64,000 nucleotides of DNA from positions 231,671,741 through 231,735,740 of the forward strand of contig OU015490.1 in the NCBI GenBank assembly GCA_907164885.2, in the 5' to 3' direction. The position numbers were made by a program, and so were the translations under genes. The stretch is from Dolomedes plantarius. Lineage: Eukaryota > Arthropoda > Arachnida > Araneae > Dolomedidae. Below the pieces are notes generated by a model that saw only the letters and a program-made list of their open reading frames with translations, searched no databases and had not been told where the DNA came from. Positions within the stretch are counted from its first letter, which is position 1; every line of letters begins with the position of its first letter. This document shows positions 35,391 to 49,812 of the stretch, piece by piece.

Positions 35391-36869
35391 TAGGGTGGAA
35401 CGAAAAAAAACTTTTTTAACTGCATAAACTTTCAAAACGTACTCAGTCAATATTCGGAGATTTTTTGAAGGACATTCTATTCCCACATACAAGCGAAGTA
35501 TTCGATTTGCTAATGTAAGCCATCATGAATGACAAAATTTTCCTGGTTTTCTCATGGACAAATCAGAACAGCACTTTCCAACAGAGATTGCATTACACAT
35601 TTCTAACAAATATTCTGGGTCCACACTTAAATCATCCTTAATTTATAGTAATGGAATGTTATTTTCAATAGCTGAAAATTCAATAACTTTAAGTTCATAG
35701 CAGTTTTCTAGTTGTTTACCCATTTCTCCTCCAAATTTATTTGGACCTTTAGTTTTTCCATCTAGGAAACAAAATAGGTGACGTAGGGGCAGTTCATTTA
35801 AATTATTGACTTCAACAACATTCCTTGTCACACACAAGTAGTTGAAAGGATTGTTAAATTAGTTACCGGGCCATCTTTGTCCGTTCATGGTACTTCTGCA
35901 AGAGATGCATTGATAAAAACAAAAATACATTCTCAAAAGATAATCCCAAAATATGAAACAATAAAACAATTCAATGTGTTAGTGAAATAAGTAATGGAAA
36001 CCATGTGTGATTACTATGAACTTTTGAAAAGCATGAATATTTTTTTCAAAATAACGTTTTGCCTTTATAGACATTACATTAATATTTTTCTAAATAAGTG
36101 TGATTTGTTTATTTTAACTAAGGTCCGTCAATTAAAAATTGTTTTTCTTTTAGTCTAATGTGTATTATAAGAATATGCTACTGTAAAATTAATATGATGA
36201 AAATTCCACAAAATCAGTTGTTCTGTTATGGCATCTAAAAATTGAAAAATACTTAGAATATGCAAGTTTTCTGTCAAAATATCATATCTGAATATTTTAT
36301 TTACAGAAAATATACATTATTTTAATATTCTATAAAAGAAATTAACAAAAAATACAAATATAATCACTTTTTCATAAAAATATCCATTTTGAAACCTCTT
36401 TGCGGCACTTGAAAATATTTTAGTAGAGCAAAAAAAAATTATATTTTAAATTTTAATTTTAAGCGACAACTTTTGGAATCTAGAGCATATTGAAATTCAG
36501 AAAAAAAATTTTCGTTCCACCGTGATGTCCGAGTGTCTTTTAAGTGCCTCGTCCATAAGTGCCTTTATGTGTACTATTTTTATGAAGTAAAACGTATCAT
36601 ATAATCAGTTTAGCAGGTGTCCTGACTAAAAGGAATATTTAAATTACATATTTTGCTACTTTTTTGTACTACAAGTGTATTCAATTTCAAAATAATTGCG
36701 AAATTTGTAAAAAATTTAATAAAAACCAAAAGTTTGCCCTTCTTGCGCGAAAAGAAAACATGCACCAATTACGCTAATATTTAATTTCCGTCTTTATTTT
36801 GTTAAAAGGCAACTTTTGAAAACTAGAGCATATTGAAATTCAAAAAAAAGTTTTTTTCTTTCCACCCTA
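35391..36869 (-). mobile_element. TIR DNA transposon with 8-bp target duplication, unnamed family
   Basis: ATGTACAC occurs at 35383-35390 and again at 36870-36877, directly outside mirrored ends TAGGGTGGAACGAAAAAAAA and TAGGGTGGAAAGAAAAAAAC (right, reverse complement). An 8-bp duplication with a TAGGG start fits hAT- or P-like superfamilies. It carries a minus-strand coding remnant (35425-35837). A second, imperfect copy of the right end (TTTTCGTTCCACC) lies at 36508-36520, preceded by the same AGAGCATATTGAAATTCA segment as the outer right end, so the right side is partly duplicated. Confidence 0.85.
35425..35837 (-). pseudogene. Remnant of an uncharacterised multi-copy arthropod protein
   Basis: Minus-strand frames encode LPLRHLFCFLDGKTKGPNKF, EMGKQLENCYELKVIEF, then KDDLSVDPEYLLEMCNAI, MRKPGKFCHS, a stop, WLTLANRILRLYVG and PSKNLRILTEYVLKVYA, ending where the terminal repeat begins. 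I recognise this motif order from numerous unnamed, near-identical predicted proteins of spiders and other arthropods. The TGA before WLT replaces what is usually Arg, a one-base change. Both the N-terminal part and everything after KVYA are missing. Function unknown; its position inside a TIR element with target duplications suggests it is that family's transposase or a passenger. Confidence 0.72.
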
Positions 36870-36879
36870 ATGTACACTT

Positions 36880-38950
36880 ATCGTAAATTACTGTATGTTT
36901 CGGATCATAAGACGCGCCTTTTTTATATACAAAATTAATTTATAATTGGAGTGTGTATTATGGTCCAAAAGGTATAATTAAAAGAAACGAATATTTATTA
37001 TATATATTAAATATATTTATTATATATACTATATATATATATATACCTAACAAAATAAATGAGACGGATAAACGAAGGGGAGCGATGAATGAAATTATGG
37101 CTTAGCTAAGATAATAAGAAACAAGAAACAGATGAAATTCTAGACATTTCGGGAAAAGACCGTGAGCAGAGAATGATAATGAGAAAAAGCGACACGTCTT
37201 CAGTAGGGCGGGATAGAATCTTCCAGATGAAGCTAACGAACCAATACTGTATGACAGGAAAAGTGATGACCAATCGAATGAGAAAAGGAGGAGTTACTTA
37301 GGAAGGGCAAAAAGTATTAGAGACTCAAGAAATATGGAACATGATGATTATTATTTTCCGAACGATCAGAATGACTTTTGCTGTTTGGTAGAGGGCTAGC
37401 ATCGCAGTACGAGCGACCTATACTACGAAAGTAAGGTAGATGGATGATGATTTGTGGATAGCATAGAAGGATATACCGGACTGATAATAAACCGATGCTG
37501 AAACGACATGAGATTTGCGTATAACGCAGCAGAATAAGAAACCCGAATGAGCTACCTATATAGATGATAGAGCACCGGGAGTTATATAGAGCCAGAGACG
37601 GATGACGAACGAAAATACATATTGGAAGTGCAGAGCCCCATCCCCAAGGGTCTGATTGATTGCCGACCCCAGACAGTGAAAGCCACCCAGCCGCCACCCC
37701 TCAGCGGACAGAAAGATGACATTATTTCACGAAGCGTGCCGATATACAAAGGATCATCAAAAAGGAGAATAGACGGCCAGCCCAGTGAGCTCCCGTGCTC
37801 AAGTGTGAATAGACATCAATGAAGACATGTTTGGCAGTTCCTTTATTGATCCCCAAAATAACGTTTGCCTTATTACCTCTCATCCTTAATTAAGTTAAAG
37901 GGACGTAGTGAATGATAATGTTTTTAAAAACAAGGTGTGTTATGAAAATGGTTAGCAAATGTATTTTCTCGTAGTTAGAAAGTTGATAATGAAGAAGTAA
38001 ATTATATTTGATTAGAAATAGGGAGATAAATGAGTAAATTAATCTGTCATAAAATGAAGTATCATATTAATATAATACTTATGTAAAATTGCAATTGTAA
38101 ATGTATATGTGTGTTCGATTACAATAAATCTATCCAGTATTGTTCAATCAGATGATTTATAGTATATTTTTAAAACACAACTCAAAGTACGGTATTTATT
38201 GGTTTAGCAAACAGGTAGTGCTTGAATGATTATCTCTAGTGGCAACACACCCAAAATTGACTACCCTGACCATCACCATCTGTACAAGCACGAGTAAGTC
38301 CATCATAGCCTTCCTGTCTTAGAAATCATGAAACGAGACTTTGGAAGTATTATTTATACTGTCAAATAACTTTAATTTATTTCTGGACGGTAAAACTGTA
38401 GTTACTGTTATGTGATAAACGCTTGTTTCCAATATTTGATAAAAGTTGATATATCATGTCTATATTACTTGTATATTATTTGTATCTTTATTTCAGATAA
38501 TAATAATAAACACTTGCACCAGATAATATGCTCAACAAGGAGAAATTCCAACTCATGTGTCGTAAATATTTTAAAAAACAGATCGCAAAATATTATTTTA
38601 AAAAACTTTGTTGTGACTTGCGGAAAAAAGTTTTCACATTTGTGTTTTCGTTCCTAACATTGCCAAAGGGAAATTTGGGACAAAATGTGATGATTTCTGA
38701 GAAAAAGTTCTTTAGATATTAAAATTGGCGGAATATTATTTGATATGGGTGTTTCAAATTTCATATGTGTCAGAAAGTCCCAAACGTATCCTTAGAAGGG
38801 AAAAATTAAATATCCAACAATGTTACGTTAGAAGTATATTAGCATCTTGTAAAATAAAAGGATTGTGCTTGTCCTTTAAACTAAAACATAAATTTTAGAA
38901 TTATCATTTGCCATTTGTTTTATTAGCATATATATTGTTTATAAATATAT
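36880..38950. other. Unassigned DNA with possible dispersed-repeat fragments
   Basis: 36890-36975 (CTGTATGTTTCGGATCATAAGACGCG; then GTGTGTATTATGGTCCAAAA) resembles the end of a known type of DNA-transposon MITE, but I find no partner end. 37050-37830 is purine-rich and less AT-rich; its longest frame (37317-37697, minus) has no recognisable family. Nothing else seen. Confidence 0.4.
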
Positions 38951-38955
38951 TGTTA

Positions 38956-39560
38956 GTTTCTACCCTGACCCTTCATTTTTGTCTTTTTAGAATGACCGTT
39001 ATTACTTCATTCCCCTGAAGCAAATAATTGTAACTTTTCCTTTACAATACCAATTAAGGTTGTTCTTTTATAACTGTGTGTAAGGTATACACAAGATTCG
39101 ATTCACAAGAATCGAACTTTTGAGTGAATTAAAGAAGCTGCTTTAGATATGCTAATTTCGGCATACGCGCTTAGTATAAATACCACGCAGCGTCATTAAT
39201 AAAAGAGGAGGTTGTTAAGGTTGAAAAGGTGTTATCCTGCGCTAGTGCTTAGCGGGCCAGAAGTTTACATGGCAGTACTGCTCGTTTGACTTACTGTTCG
39301 TGAGTATAAAAATATATTGTTCTTGAAAGCTGTGTTTATACATTCCGTACAAGTAGTACGCATGCTTATTGCTGTAAAGCCAATTATATGTGCAACGAAT
39401 TCAATAAACATTGTTTCATGTATAAACTGTGTGTGGTTCAAATTCAAATAGAGAGCCACTTCAAATTATATACACCCAGGTCTGGGTAGAAGTGAGTATA
39501 GATTCTCTATATGTGTATTACTAAATTTGTCATCATTTTTCATAAATGGTGCAGCAATAA
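38956..39560 (+). repeat. Duplicated unit, first copy, with ~430-bp insertion
   Basis: Two blocks recur at 39588-39757. 38956-39075 (TACCCTGACCCTTCATTTTT ... TTTACAATACCAATTAAGGT) matches 39588-39705, and 39506-39560 (TGTGTATTACTAAATTTGTC, then ATCATTTTTCATAAAT) matches 39704-39757. The blocks are contiguous in the second copy but about 430 bp apart here. Confidence 0.83.
39076..39507. mobile_element. ~430-bp insertion, LTR-like
   Basis: Defined by comparison with the uninterrupted unit at 39588-39757. TGTGT is present at both edges and may be a 5-bp target duplication. Inside are TATAAATACC (~39172), AATAAAAGAGG (~39199), a second AATAAA (~39403) and several GC-richer patches, which together look like a solo LTR. 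A clear TG...CA pair and a PBS were not established. Confidence 0.5.
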
Positions 39561-39587
39561 ATTAGAATAAATTAGAATAAATAGTTA

Positions 39588-39757
39588 ATTTCTACCCTGA
39601 ACCTTACTATTAATCTTTTTATGTTGACCTTTATTACTTCATTCACGTCCAGGAAATAATTGTAACTTTTTCTTTACAATGCCAATAAAGTTTGTCCTTT
39701 TATACCTGTGTATTGCTAAATTTCTCATCATTTTTCATAAATAATGTATAGCAAATA
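39588..39757 (+). repeat. Duplicated unit, second copy
   Basis: Uninterrupted partner of 38956-39560; divergence is about 15% with small indels. No coding potential. Confidence 0.83.
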
Positions 39758-40300
39758 ACGTGTGTGGCTTTACCTGATATGATTGTAGTAAAGCGCTTTT
39801 AAATATAAAAGCTAGCTTTATTACATGTTGGTGATAAAAGGTCGGAATCAAACTTAACGCCGACAGTAATTATTGAATAGAGTTATTTAGGACGTAGCCC
39901 GTGCGATACAGCTTTATGAGATTTGAAGATGGGAAGATCTGAGATGGAGACACAGATTAGATGACGGAGACAAAAAGTGACATCATGTCACAAAGGTCTT
40001 TTATGTTGAATTTATGGTACACAGATATCCCCATGACCACGTGGAAGTCTTGGGTGGTCTAAAAATTGCACGCAGTGAGGGCGTGAGGTTTTTAAGTTCA
40101 GAAACCAATGAGAAAGTGTGAAGGGAGAATAGAGAATGAAAAGTTTACGGTGTCCGGATTGGCTGATTGAAGTTTTATGAGAAGGTAGAGTCATAAGTGT
40201 GAAAGGGGATAAAAATAAAATATATAGAAGGAGATTGGAAGAGAAAAAAAGAGAGAGAGTCTTGATCGGGGAAGCTGTAGTTCCCCATCTCCAGCATGAC
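39758..40300. other. Unassigned DNA
   Basis: 40020-40290 is GA-rich. Frames there (for example 40012-40386, minus) have no recognisable family. Confidence 0.4.
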
Positions 40301-40304
40301 TTAA

Positions 40305-41045
40305 GGGGACTCACTACCCTTAAATATTTAAAACAATTCGGTTTTCTGAAAAAAATATATGTTAAATCCTGATCATTTCTGAACAAAATAAAGCAAACCG
40401 CATGAAAATATTCCGCTTAGTTCCGGAGATATTGATATTCTAAATATTTAATTACTGATCAAGTCTATGGTAAGAAAATTTTTAAACTCATTTTTCTCAA
40501 AATGTAATTTTGCATCATCCCGCAACTGATATCTCAAAAACTATAAAACATAATTCCCTGAAATTTTTATCACTGCATAATCATGTTATTTTATTGTATC
40601 TGAACTAGAATTATTGCAATCACTGTACATTTTGTTATTTTTTCAGGGGTAAATTAATGTACAAATTTAAGGAAATTTTAAGTATATTTTGAGCAGTTTT
40701 GAAAAATTGAAAAAATATTTTGATGTTGAATGTTTTATGTTCAATTGTATTTTTAATTATTTATTTTAAATATAAAACCGGAATTATACATTGAAGTGTA
40801 AAATTAATTTCATAGTTCTGAGCGCAAGCCAGTATACAATAAAAATACTTAAAAAACAAGGTATATCTAAAGCATTTGAAAAAAAAATATTTAAAATTAT
40901 TAAGAGAGTTAAAAATTTGTTTATTAAAATAAATAAATCAATTTATAATATACATAAAATTTGGAAAAATTGGGAGTAAATTGAAATAGTTACAAAGAGT
41001 AAAAAGTTTGAAAATATACATTATTTCCTCGACTTAAGAGTCCCC
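40305..41045. mobile_element. TTAA-flanked MITE (741 bp)
   Basis: TTAA at 40301-40304 and 41046-41049. The ends mirror as GGGGACTCACTACCC and, in reverse complement, GGGGACTCTTAAG, giving 8 exact terminal bases. It has no coding capacity. The flanks (CATCTCCAGCATGAC and AAGGTTATACTTTAAG) are not part of it. The TTAA target suggests mobilisation by a piggyBac- or Kolobok-type transposase; the ends differ from both other TTAA elements here. Confidence 0.68.
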
Positions 41046-41049
41046 TTAA

Positions 41050-41523
41050 AAGGTTATACTTTAAGTGGACTTGAGGGTTCCACCTAAACCTGTTACGGCT
41101 ACTGCTTGGGTAGAGAGAAGAGCTCCCCAAATTTCATATACGATAAGCTTATAGAGAACGGATTGGGTTGATTAAGTAAAATAGAGTGGTCCGCACTCAA
41201 ATTGCAGCAGAGACCAAGACACCCAGCTCCCGTGCCACAGCCGAGAAGCAATCCCCATCCAGAACGAAATCGAGAAGGTACACGACAAGGAGAGCCCGGC
41301 GCCCCGTTTCACGACGTGAAGAGATCCCCATCACCAGTGAAAAATAGTGAAGGTACGCGCCAAGGAAAACCCGACTACAATTATCAACTGAGATAAATTG
41401 GTCCTTCATCGTGAAAGAAATAGAGATAGCCCCCTGCCTGGTGGAGCAGTGTGACCCCGAACCCTCGGCGAGGCGAGAAGGACAAGATAGCAACGTGAGT
41501 TGATGAAAAGCAATTGGGGGGAG
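41050..41523 (+). other. GC-richer segment, possible LTR-element interior
   Basis: A less AT-rich block (CAGCTCCCGTGCCACAGCCG; GAGCCCGGCGCCCCG) ends in AATTGGGGGGAG, a purine run directly before TGTTAAATC. That is how a polypurine tract precedes a 3' LTR. No gag or pol motif is visible in it. CAACGTGAGT near 41492 could instead be an exon end. Confidence 0.35.
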
Positions 41524-41930
41524 TGTTAAATCTCAAATTTGATTTGTTTAGTTCCAATTCAGGCTAGGTAAATTAGATTTTTCGTAAGGAAGGAGTTTTT
41601 AGTGAGAAGGTGTTTTAGTGTTGAACAAATAGTTAAGTTTATTTTGTTTTTGCGCTCGGGACGCTCCCTAACCTTGGCAAGGTAATAATAAATACAATTT
41701 GTGAAAAATAAGAATATTGTGCATTTGATTTCGGGAAATGAAAGATTCTTTTTGTTACTTGTAAATATTAAGTGTGTAAATAAACTAAGTTTTGTTATAT
41801 TAAAATCTATTTGTTTGTCTAGATTGAAAGTTGTTGGTGTTAAATTACATGATCTAAAATTTAGAATAGTTTATTGGTTTTTATTCGGTTGCTAAATTCG
41901 ACATCTAGGGCTTTGGGTTGTATTCAAAAA
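41524..41930 (+). repeat. Possible 3' LTR
   Basis: Begins TGTTAAATCTCAAATTTG directly after the purine run and has AATAAA near 41687. A second copy was not found in the window and the right end is unclear. Confidence 0.3.
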
Positions 41931-42251
41931 AATAAATAATAATAACACAACGCACCCAAATAATTTCTAAGAAAAATAAATAAATTTGTACTAACAAAAA
42001 TAAATTTACGATACGAGCCCAACCAACTAAAAACTGGATGTAGCAACATGAAAATGATTTATTAAATTTGGATAATCATCATACAAAATCATCGAGCTAG
42101 ATATAATAGGATTGTAAACTTATAGAAATCAATGATGAAACTGATTTGCGCAATACAAATGAAGGAAATCGATGCCTATTTTTATAATAACATGAAGTGA
42201 ATATTCGTCTATGTATTTCTTCCTTTTCTCCCCCTGCTTGATAATATTTCT

Positions 42252-42507
42252 ATTGAAGGTCTTATTTGAATAGTGGTAGAACTCCACTTTTAAAAAAAAA
42301 TGGAGTTAGCCTCACTTTCATGTTCATACAAGTCATTTCTATCTTATTTTTAAACTGGTACACCTCTAGCTTATTTGTGTTGCCAACAGAGGGCATTACA
42401 AATCAGACTTGAGCAGTCATTTCTCAGCACTCATCAGATTTTAAGGCTCTGTATCTCAAAATAAACAACAATGGAGTTGGGCCACTATTCAAATAAGGCC
42501 TTCAATT
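42252..42507. mobile_element. ~255-bp MITE
   Basis: Inverted ends of about 38 bp: ATTGAAGGTCTTATTTGAAT, then AGTGGTAGAACTCCA at left, mirrored at right (TGGAGTTGGGCCACTATTCA, then AATAAGGCCTTCAAT). It lies in an AT-rich context consistent with a TA target, though the terminal base is ambiguous. Non-coding. Confidence 0.78.
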
Positions 42508-43977
42508 ATTCATTGCTTGTTTCATTTGAGTAAAGTCTACCATTGTACGTGATAGAATCTGATGATAAATGTCTGTTAATAGAAATTTAAGATGCTTAAA
42601 ATTAAATTTTGGCTACATAGTGTTTTCTATTATTTTACAACATTGTAGTCAATGTTTCATATTTTTTTTTCTTGAATTAACAACGCACATTAAGTAAAAA
42701 GCAATGTAAACGTGTGTTTGATTTCAGTTTTTTTCTTTAAACGCAGATGTAAAAAAAATGAAATATACAAAGTAATAATCTTTTATGAAAGAAAACGTAC
42801 ATCAGCATAGCCTAATATAAAGTTCTATTCTTATAAAAAGTAATAATATTGATATTAAAATTTTCTTAGCGAATTGAGAGAAACAAGCTACAGCAATTTT
42901 AATTCTAACATTTTCCATTTCTATAATGTATAGTCCTGTCTTTTCCACCAAAAACTCACAATCAGTGGATTTTATTTTAAGTTTGAGTTTTCTGTGTGGT
43001 TAAGATAAAAGTGAATAGATATTTCAGTCGCATGGAATTGATATTTTAGTAACATGAATTATATTTTACATATTTGGAAATCCTACTAAATTATTTATAC
43101 TTTACGTTCAAGCAACAATCTCAGACTTTTTGGGCCTGGAATCTTTTCACAGGTTTGGTTTGTTTACTGTCCATATAAATTGTGCATCCAAATACTACAT
43201 TTGTACCTCATGCGACACAGTATCTCAAAATCATATCAGTTTCAAATTACAGATTTTCGACACATAAAGTCTGTTTTTGTATTAAATACATTTTGACGTC
43301 CAGCACTTTATGCATAAGATCTACAACACTGGGACATGAGCTTTACATGCAAATTTATAACGACTCTGTTTTCAGTAGTTGTCCAAAAGTTGTCACGAAC
43401 TCATCAGTGATTTACCTGAACACCTATAGACATCATCTAATTTACATTTAAAGGAATTTTCACACCATCTTTAAAAGGTTCAAGTTCTATGCAGTTTTTG
43501 TGTACTGTAAAAAACAATTAACGGCAATTGAGACCGAACCATTTACAAAAATACTTACACCATTGTACTTTTACCCATAACTTTTAATATTTAGGAAAAT
43601 ACACACCACAAATACAACTTACTTTGAGATGTAATTACACCAATTTAAAAAATAATACATTTTGTTCAAAATAACAAAAATTGGGTTGTGATGACCTTTT
43701 GCCAGAACATAATTACGAAACTGGATTACCCTACCTCCATGTCAATATTCTACTGGAATTCAGATTTCCGAAACTCGAGGTAACTATTTTACCCATAGAT
43801 ATATGTAACAATCCCATTTTACGAATATCCTCCTTCACTATGTCTATTAACTATCACTGTAAATTCAATACCAGTCATAAATTCGTTGCGAATTTCATTC
43901 ATTATGACTGGTATTATTGTACTCAGGTAGACAATAACTATGCCTCGCATACAGGTTCACGAATAATATGCTCAGAT
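42508..43977. other. AT-rich intergenic DNA with one 14-bp hairpin
   Basis: No gene recognised. AATACCAGTCATAA at 43867-43880 is perfectly reverse-complemented at 43902-43915 (21-base loop). Confidence 0.5.
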
Positions 43978-44660
43978 GTCAGCATTTGGGAGAGGACGTG
44001 TAGTTGGGCTCAAACATGCCGGTTGGTCTAATCGGTGAATCGCTCGACATTTGGATAGGAGTGATGCCACTATTAGACGATGTTGGCAGGGATGAGTGAA
44101 CCATGGCCGAACACAGCGTCAAGAAGGAAACGGTCAGCCTAGAGAAACGACAGAACGTGAGGACCGAGCAATCGTCAGAGCGGCACTCAGAGCCCCATAT
44201 TCATCATTATCATCAATCGTAAGTGTAACTGGTGCTTCAGTGACGGCAAGGACCATTCATAGGAAGCTCAGAGAAAGGGGGCAGAACTCACGGTGCCCCT
44301 TGCGCCGACTACCATTGACCTCTGTACAGCGACAAGCCCGTTTGCAGTGGTGTCGGGCATATTCGACATGGAATGTCACTGACTGGAGTAGAATTGACTT
44401 CAGTGATTAGTCCCGCTTGGAAATGAGCCCCGATGACCAGCGAATACGTGTCTGGAGACGCCCCAGACAGCGGTGGGATTCCAACCTGACTGTCTTCCGC
44501 CATACGGGCCGACAACCAGGAGTGATGGTCTGGGATACCATTTAATTTAATAGGAGGACCCTTTTTGTTGTCATCCGTGGCACCCGTACAGCACAGCGGT
44601 ACGTCGACGATATTCTAAGCCCTGTTTTGTTGCCCTTCATATCACGCCATCCTGGACTTA
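43978..44660 (+). pseudogene. Tc1-like transposase, truncated
   Basis: Plus-strand reading gives MSAFGRGRVVGLKHAGWSNR, a stop, IARHLDRSDATIRRCW, another stop, then an open block 44096-44410. This is the Tc1 two-part helix-turn-helix DNA-binding domain (second half: RAALRAPYSSLSSIV ... TARTIHRKL), then WNVTDWSRIDFSD with the first catalytic Asp. A stop follows at once, where SDESR would be expected. VWRRPRQRWDSN and PGVMVWDTI continue it to RTAQRYVDDIL. The part with the second Asp and the Glu is missing. No terminal repeats were found. It differs from the Tc1 at 44903. Confidence 0.8.
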
Positions 44661-44902
44661 CATTTTTGTAAGAGTGTATTTGAGCCATTTTGTTTTTGGT
44701 CTAAGAGTGTATTTGAGAACGCCACTCGCATATCATCGTTGTTTGGGTGTTATAGGTACTCATTTTGAAAGCCCAGTCTCTCAGCTAAAGGTAAAAGCGA
44801 ATGGAAGCAATGTAGTCTTTAAGGATGTTTGGCTTATAGGCAAAAATAAGTCCAGGTATCATTTAATTTAGTTGTACGTATTTACAGGTCACCATTATTA
44901 TA

Positions 44903-46312
44903 CACTGCTGGCCACTGTAAATGCAACACCCTGAAGGAAACATGCAAATAACATGAAATTTACAACATGCATTAGCGGAGGTAAGATATGCAGATGATTA
45001 GAATTTCAGCGCAGACGCACATCACGCGCGCCTGTGCCGCCACTTCAAAGCGCTATTTAAGGCTTGGAGCTTTCGACGATTTCAAGTTCGGCAATTGTGT
45101 TGTTCTTGTGGTTTTTTCAAAAAAAACGATCAATTATGCCTCGTCGAAAACAGCGATCATCTTTTGATCAAGTATCCGAGTTCGACAGAGGAAGGATAGT
45201 TGCCTACCGAGATTGTGGATTATCTTTCAGGGAAATCGGTAGTCGTGTTGGACGAAACCAAACAACAGTAATGCGGATATGTGATCGTAGGATGCAGGAG
45301 AGTACGACGGACCGGCGTGTTCGATCGCATCCACCTCAGCGCACCACTTCACGTGATGACAGGCAAATTGTGCGCATGGCAGTGACGGATCGCTCAGTCA
45401 CATCACAAACTATAGCACAGCACATGCAGTCTGTAACGCATCATCCAGTGTCTGCGCGTACCATTCGACGCCGTTTACAGCAGAGTGGTCTGTCCGCAAG
45501 ACGTCCATTGCTTTGTATACCCTTGACGCAGAACCACAGATGTCTCCGCCACCAATGGTGCGATGACAAAAGGATGTGGCATGTAGAATGGAATGAAATT
45601 GTCTTTACTGACGAGTGACGCTTTTGTCTGCAACACCACGATGGTCGCATTCGTGTCTGGAGACACCGTGAAGAGAGGATGCTGAACAGCTGCGTTATGC
45701 ACCGCCACACTGGTCCTGCACCGGTTATTATGGTATGGGGCGGTATTGGATATCACTCTCACACACCTCTAGTACGCATTGCCGGTACTTTAAACAGCCA
45801 TCGCTACATCTCCGAGGTGTTGGAGCCAGTTGTCCTTCCTTACCTTCAGGGCTTGCCCACAGCCATATTTCAACAGGATAATGCGCGACCACACGTGGCA
45901 CGCATTGTCCAACTGTTCTTCGTCAATCGCCAGATGGAATTGCTACCCTGACCGCCTCGCTCTCCGGATTTTTCGCCGATATAAAACATGTGGTCCATGG
46001 TTGCTCTACGATTGACCCAGATTCCATCCCCAGCTGCCACAGCAGATCAACTTTGGCAACGTGTGGATGCTGCTTGGTCTGCTGTACCCCAAGAACTCGT
46101 CAAAAGTCTCTTTGAATCAATGCCGAGGCGTGTGGCAGCGGTGATCTCCAAGAATGGCGGCTACTCTGGCTACTGATTTTGGCAGAAACCACACTTCACA
46201 GAAGTCTATAAATTTAATCATTTGATACTTGGTCAACATGTTATCTACAAAATAAATTTTGTTGTGATATCTCTTGTCTTTCTTGGTGTTGCAATTTGGG
46301 TGGCCAGCAGTG
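44903..46312 (+). mobile_element. Tc1-like transposon, near complete (1410 bp)
   Basis: TA on both sides, and mirrored ends CACTGCTGGCCACTGTAAAT on the left and CACTGCTGGCCACCCAAATT on the right in reverse complement, followed by GCAACACC on each side. It carries a single transposase frame with a few nonsense changes. This is a family I recognise from spiders as very high copy. Confidence 0.93.
45136..46176 (+). pseudogene. Tc1 transposase, nearly full length but with nonsense mutations
   Basis: Start ATG at 45136 (MPRRKQRSSFDQVSEFDRGR); the upstream 24-codon extension is AT-rich and not family-like. In order: helix-turn-helix (LSFREIGSRVGRNQTTVMR), linker, second helix-turn-helix with VSARTIRRRLQQSGLSARRP, first catalytic Asp in FTDE directly followed by a stop, HREERMLNS, VIMVWGGIGYHS, second Asp in FQQDNARPH, then a stop after MELLP. 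The Glu codon of SPDFSPIEN is changed to TAA. The second Asp and the lost Glu are 34 residues apart (DD34E). About 347 codons, the normal length. The three stops are all single-base changes, so death was recent. Confidence 0.92.
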
Positions 46313-49384
<3,072 letters not shown>

Positions 49385-49388
49385 TAAG

Positions 49389-49808
49389 GCAGCTGTAAAC
49401 TAACTCTACTGAATTTCCTCACCTTAATGTTATAATCTATGTAGAAAATTTGTCCAAGGATTGCCGACTTGGATTTTAAGATTTAAAAAAAAAAATTATA
49501 CTCCGTAATAGAGAGCGAAATTTTAAACCTTGGGGCACTTTCCGTTTAAAAAACATGCACATAATATTTTAAAATTTAAATTATTCAGGGATAATCTGCT
49601 ATAATGTGTTTGAAGCCCTCATAAATTCCTTTAGGGGACGAAATTTATAAAAATGAATCTTGTTGCAAGATGTAGAAATGTTTTGGCTATCTGAATATGC
49701 TATTTTTATTTTATTTTTAGCACTTAGGTAGCTGTAAATAGTAGACACATTTTCTCCATAGGTTAGCACTGAGGTAGGTGAATCCAATATGGTTAGTACA
49801 CAGCAGCC
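49389..49808 (-). mobile_element. TTAA-flanked MITE, copy 2, uninterrupted (420 bp)
   Basis: TTAA at 49385-49388 and 49809-49812. In reverse complement it aligns along its whole length with copy 1 (33370-34985 without its insertions): GTACTAACCATATTGGATTC at one end, then CAGCTACCTAAGTGC, TAAATTTCGTCCCC, and GTGCCCCAAGG in the middle. It provides the empty-site control for copy 1. Confidence 0.9.
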
Positions 49809-49812
49809 TTAA

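Noticed and set aside
37317..37697. 126-codon minus-strand frame
   Set aside because: No recognised motif, no start context or splice support; purine-rich strand bias alone could keep it open.
40012..40386. 124-codon minus-strand frame
   Set aside because: GA-rich opposite strand, no motif, ends within the TTAA MITE.
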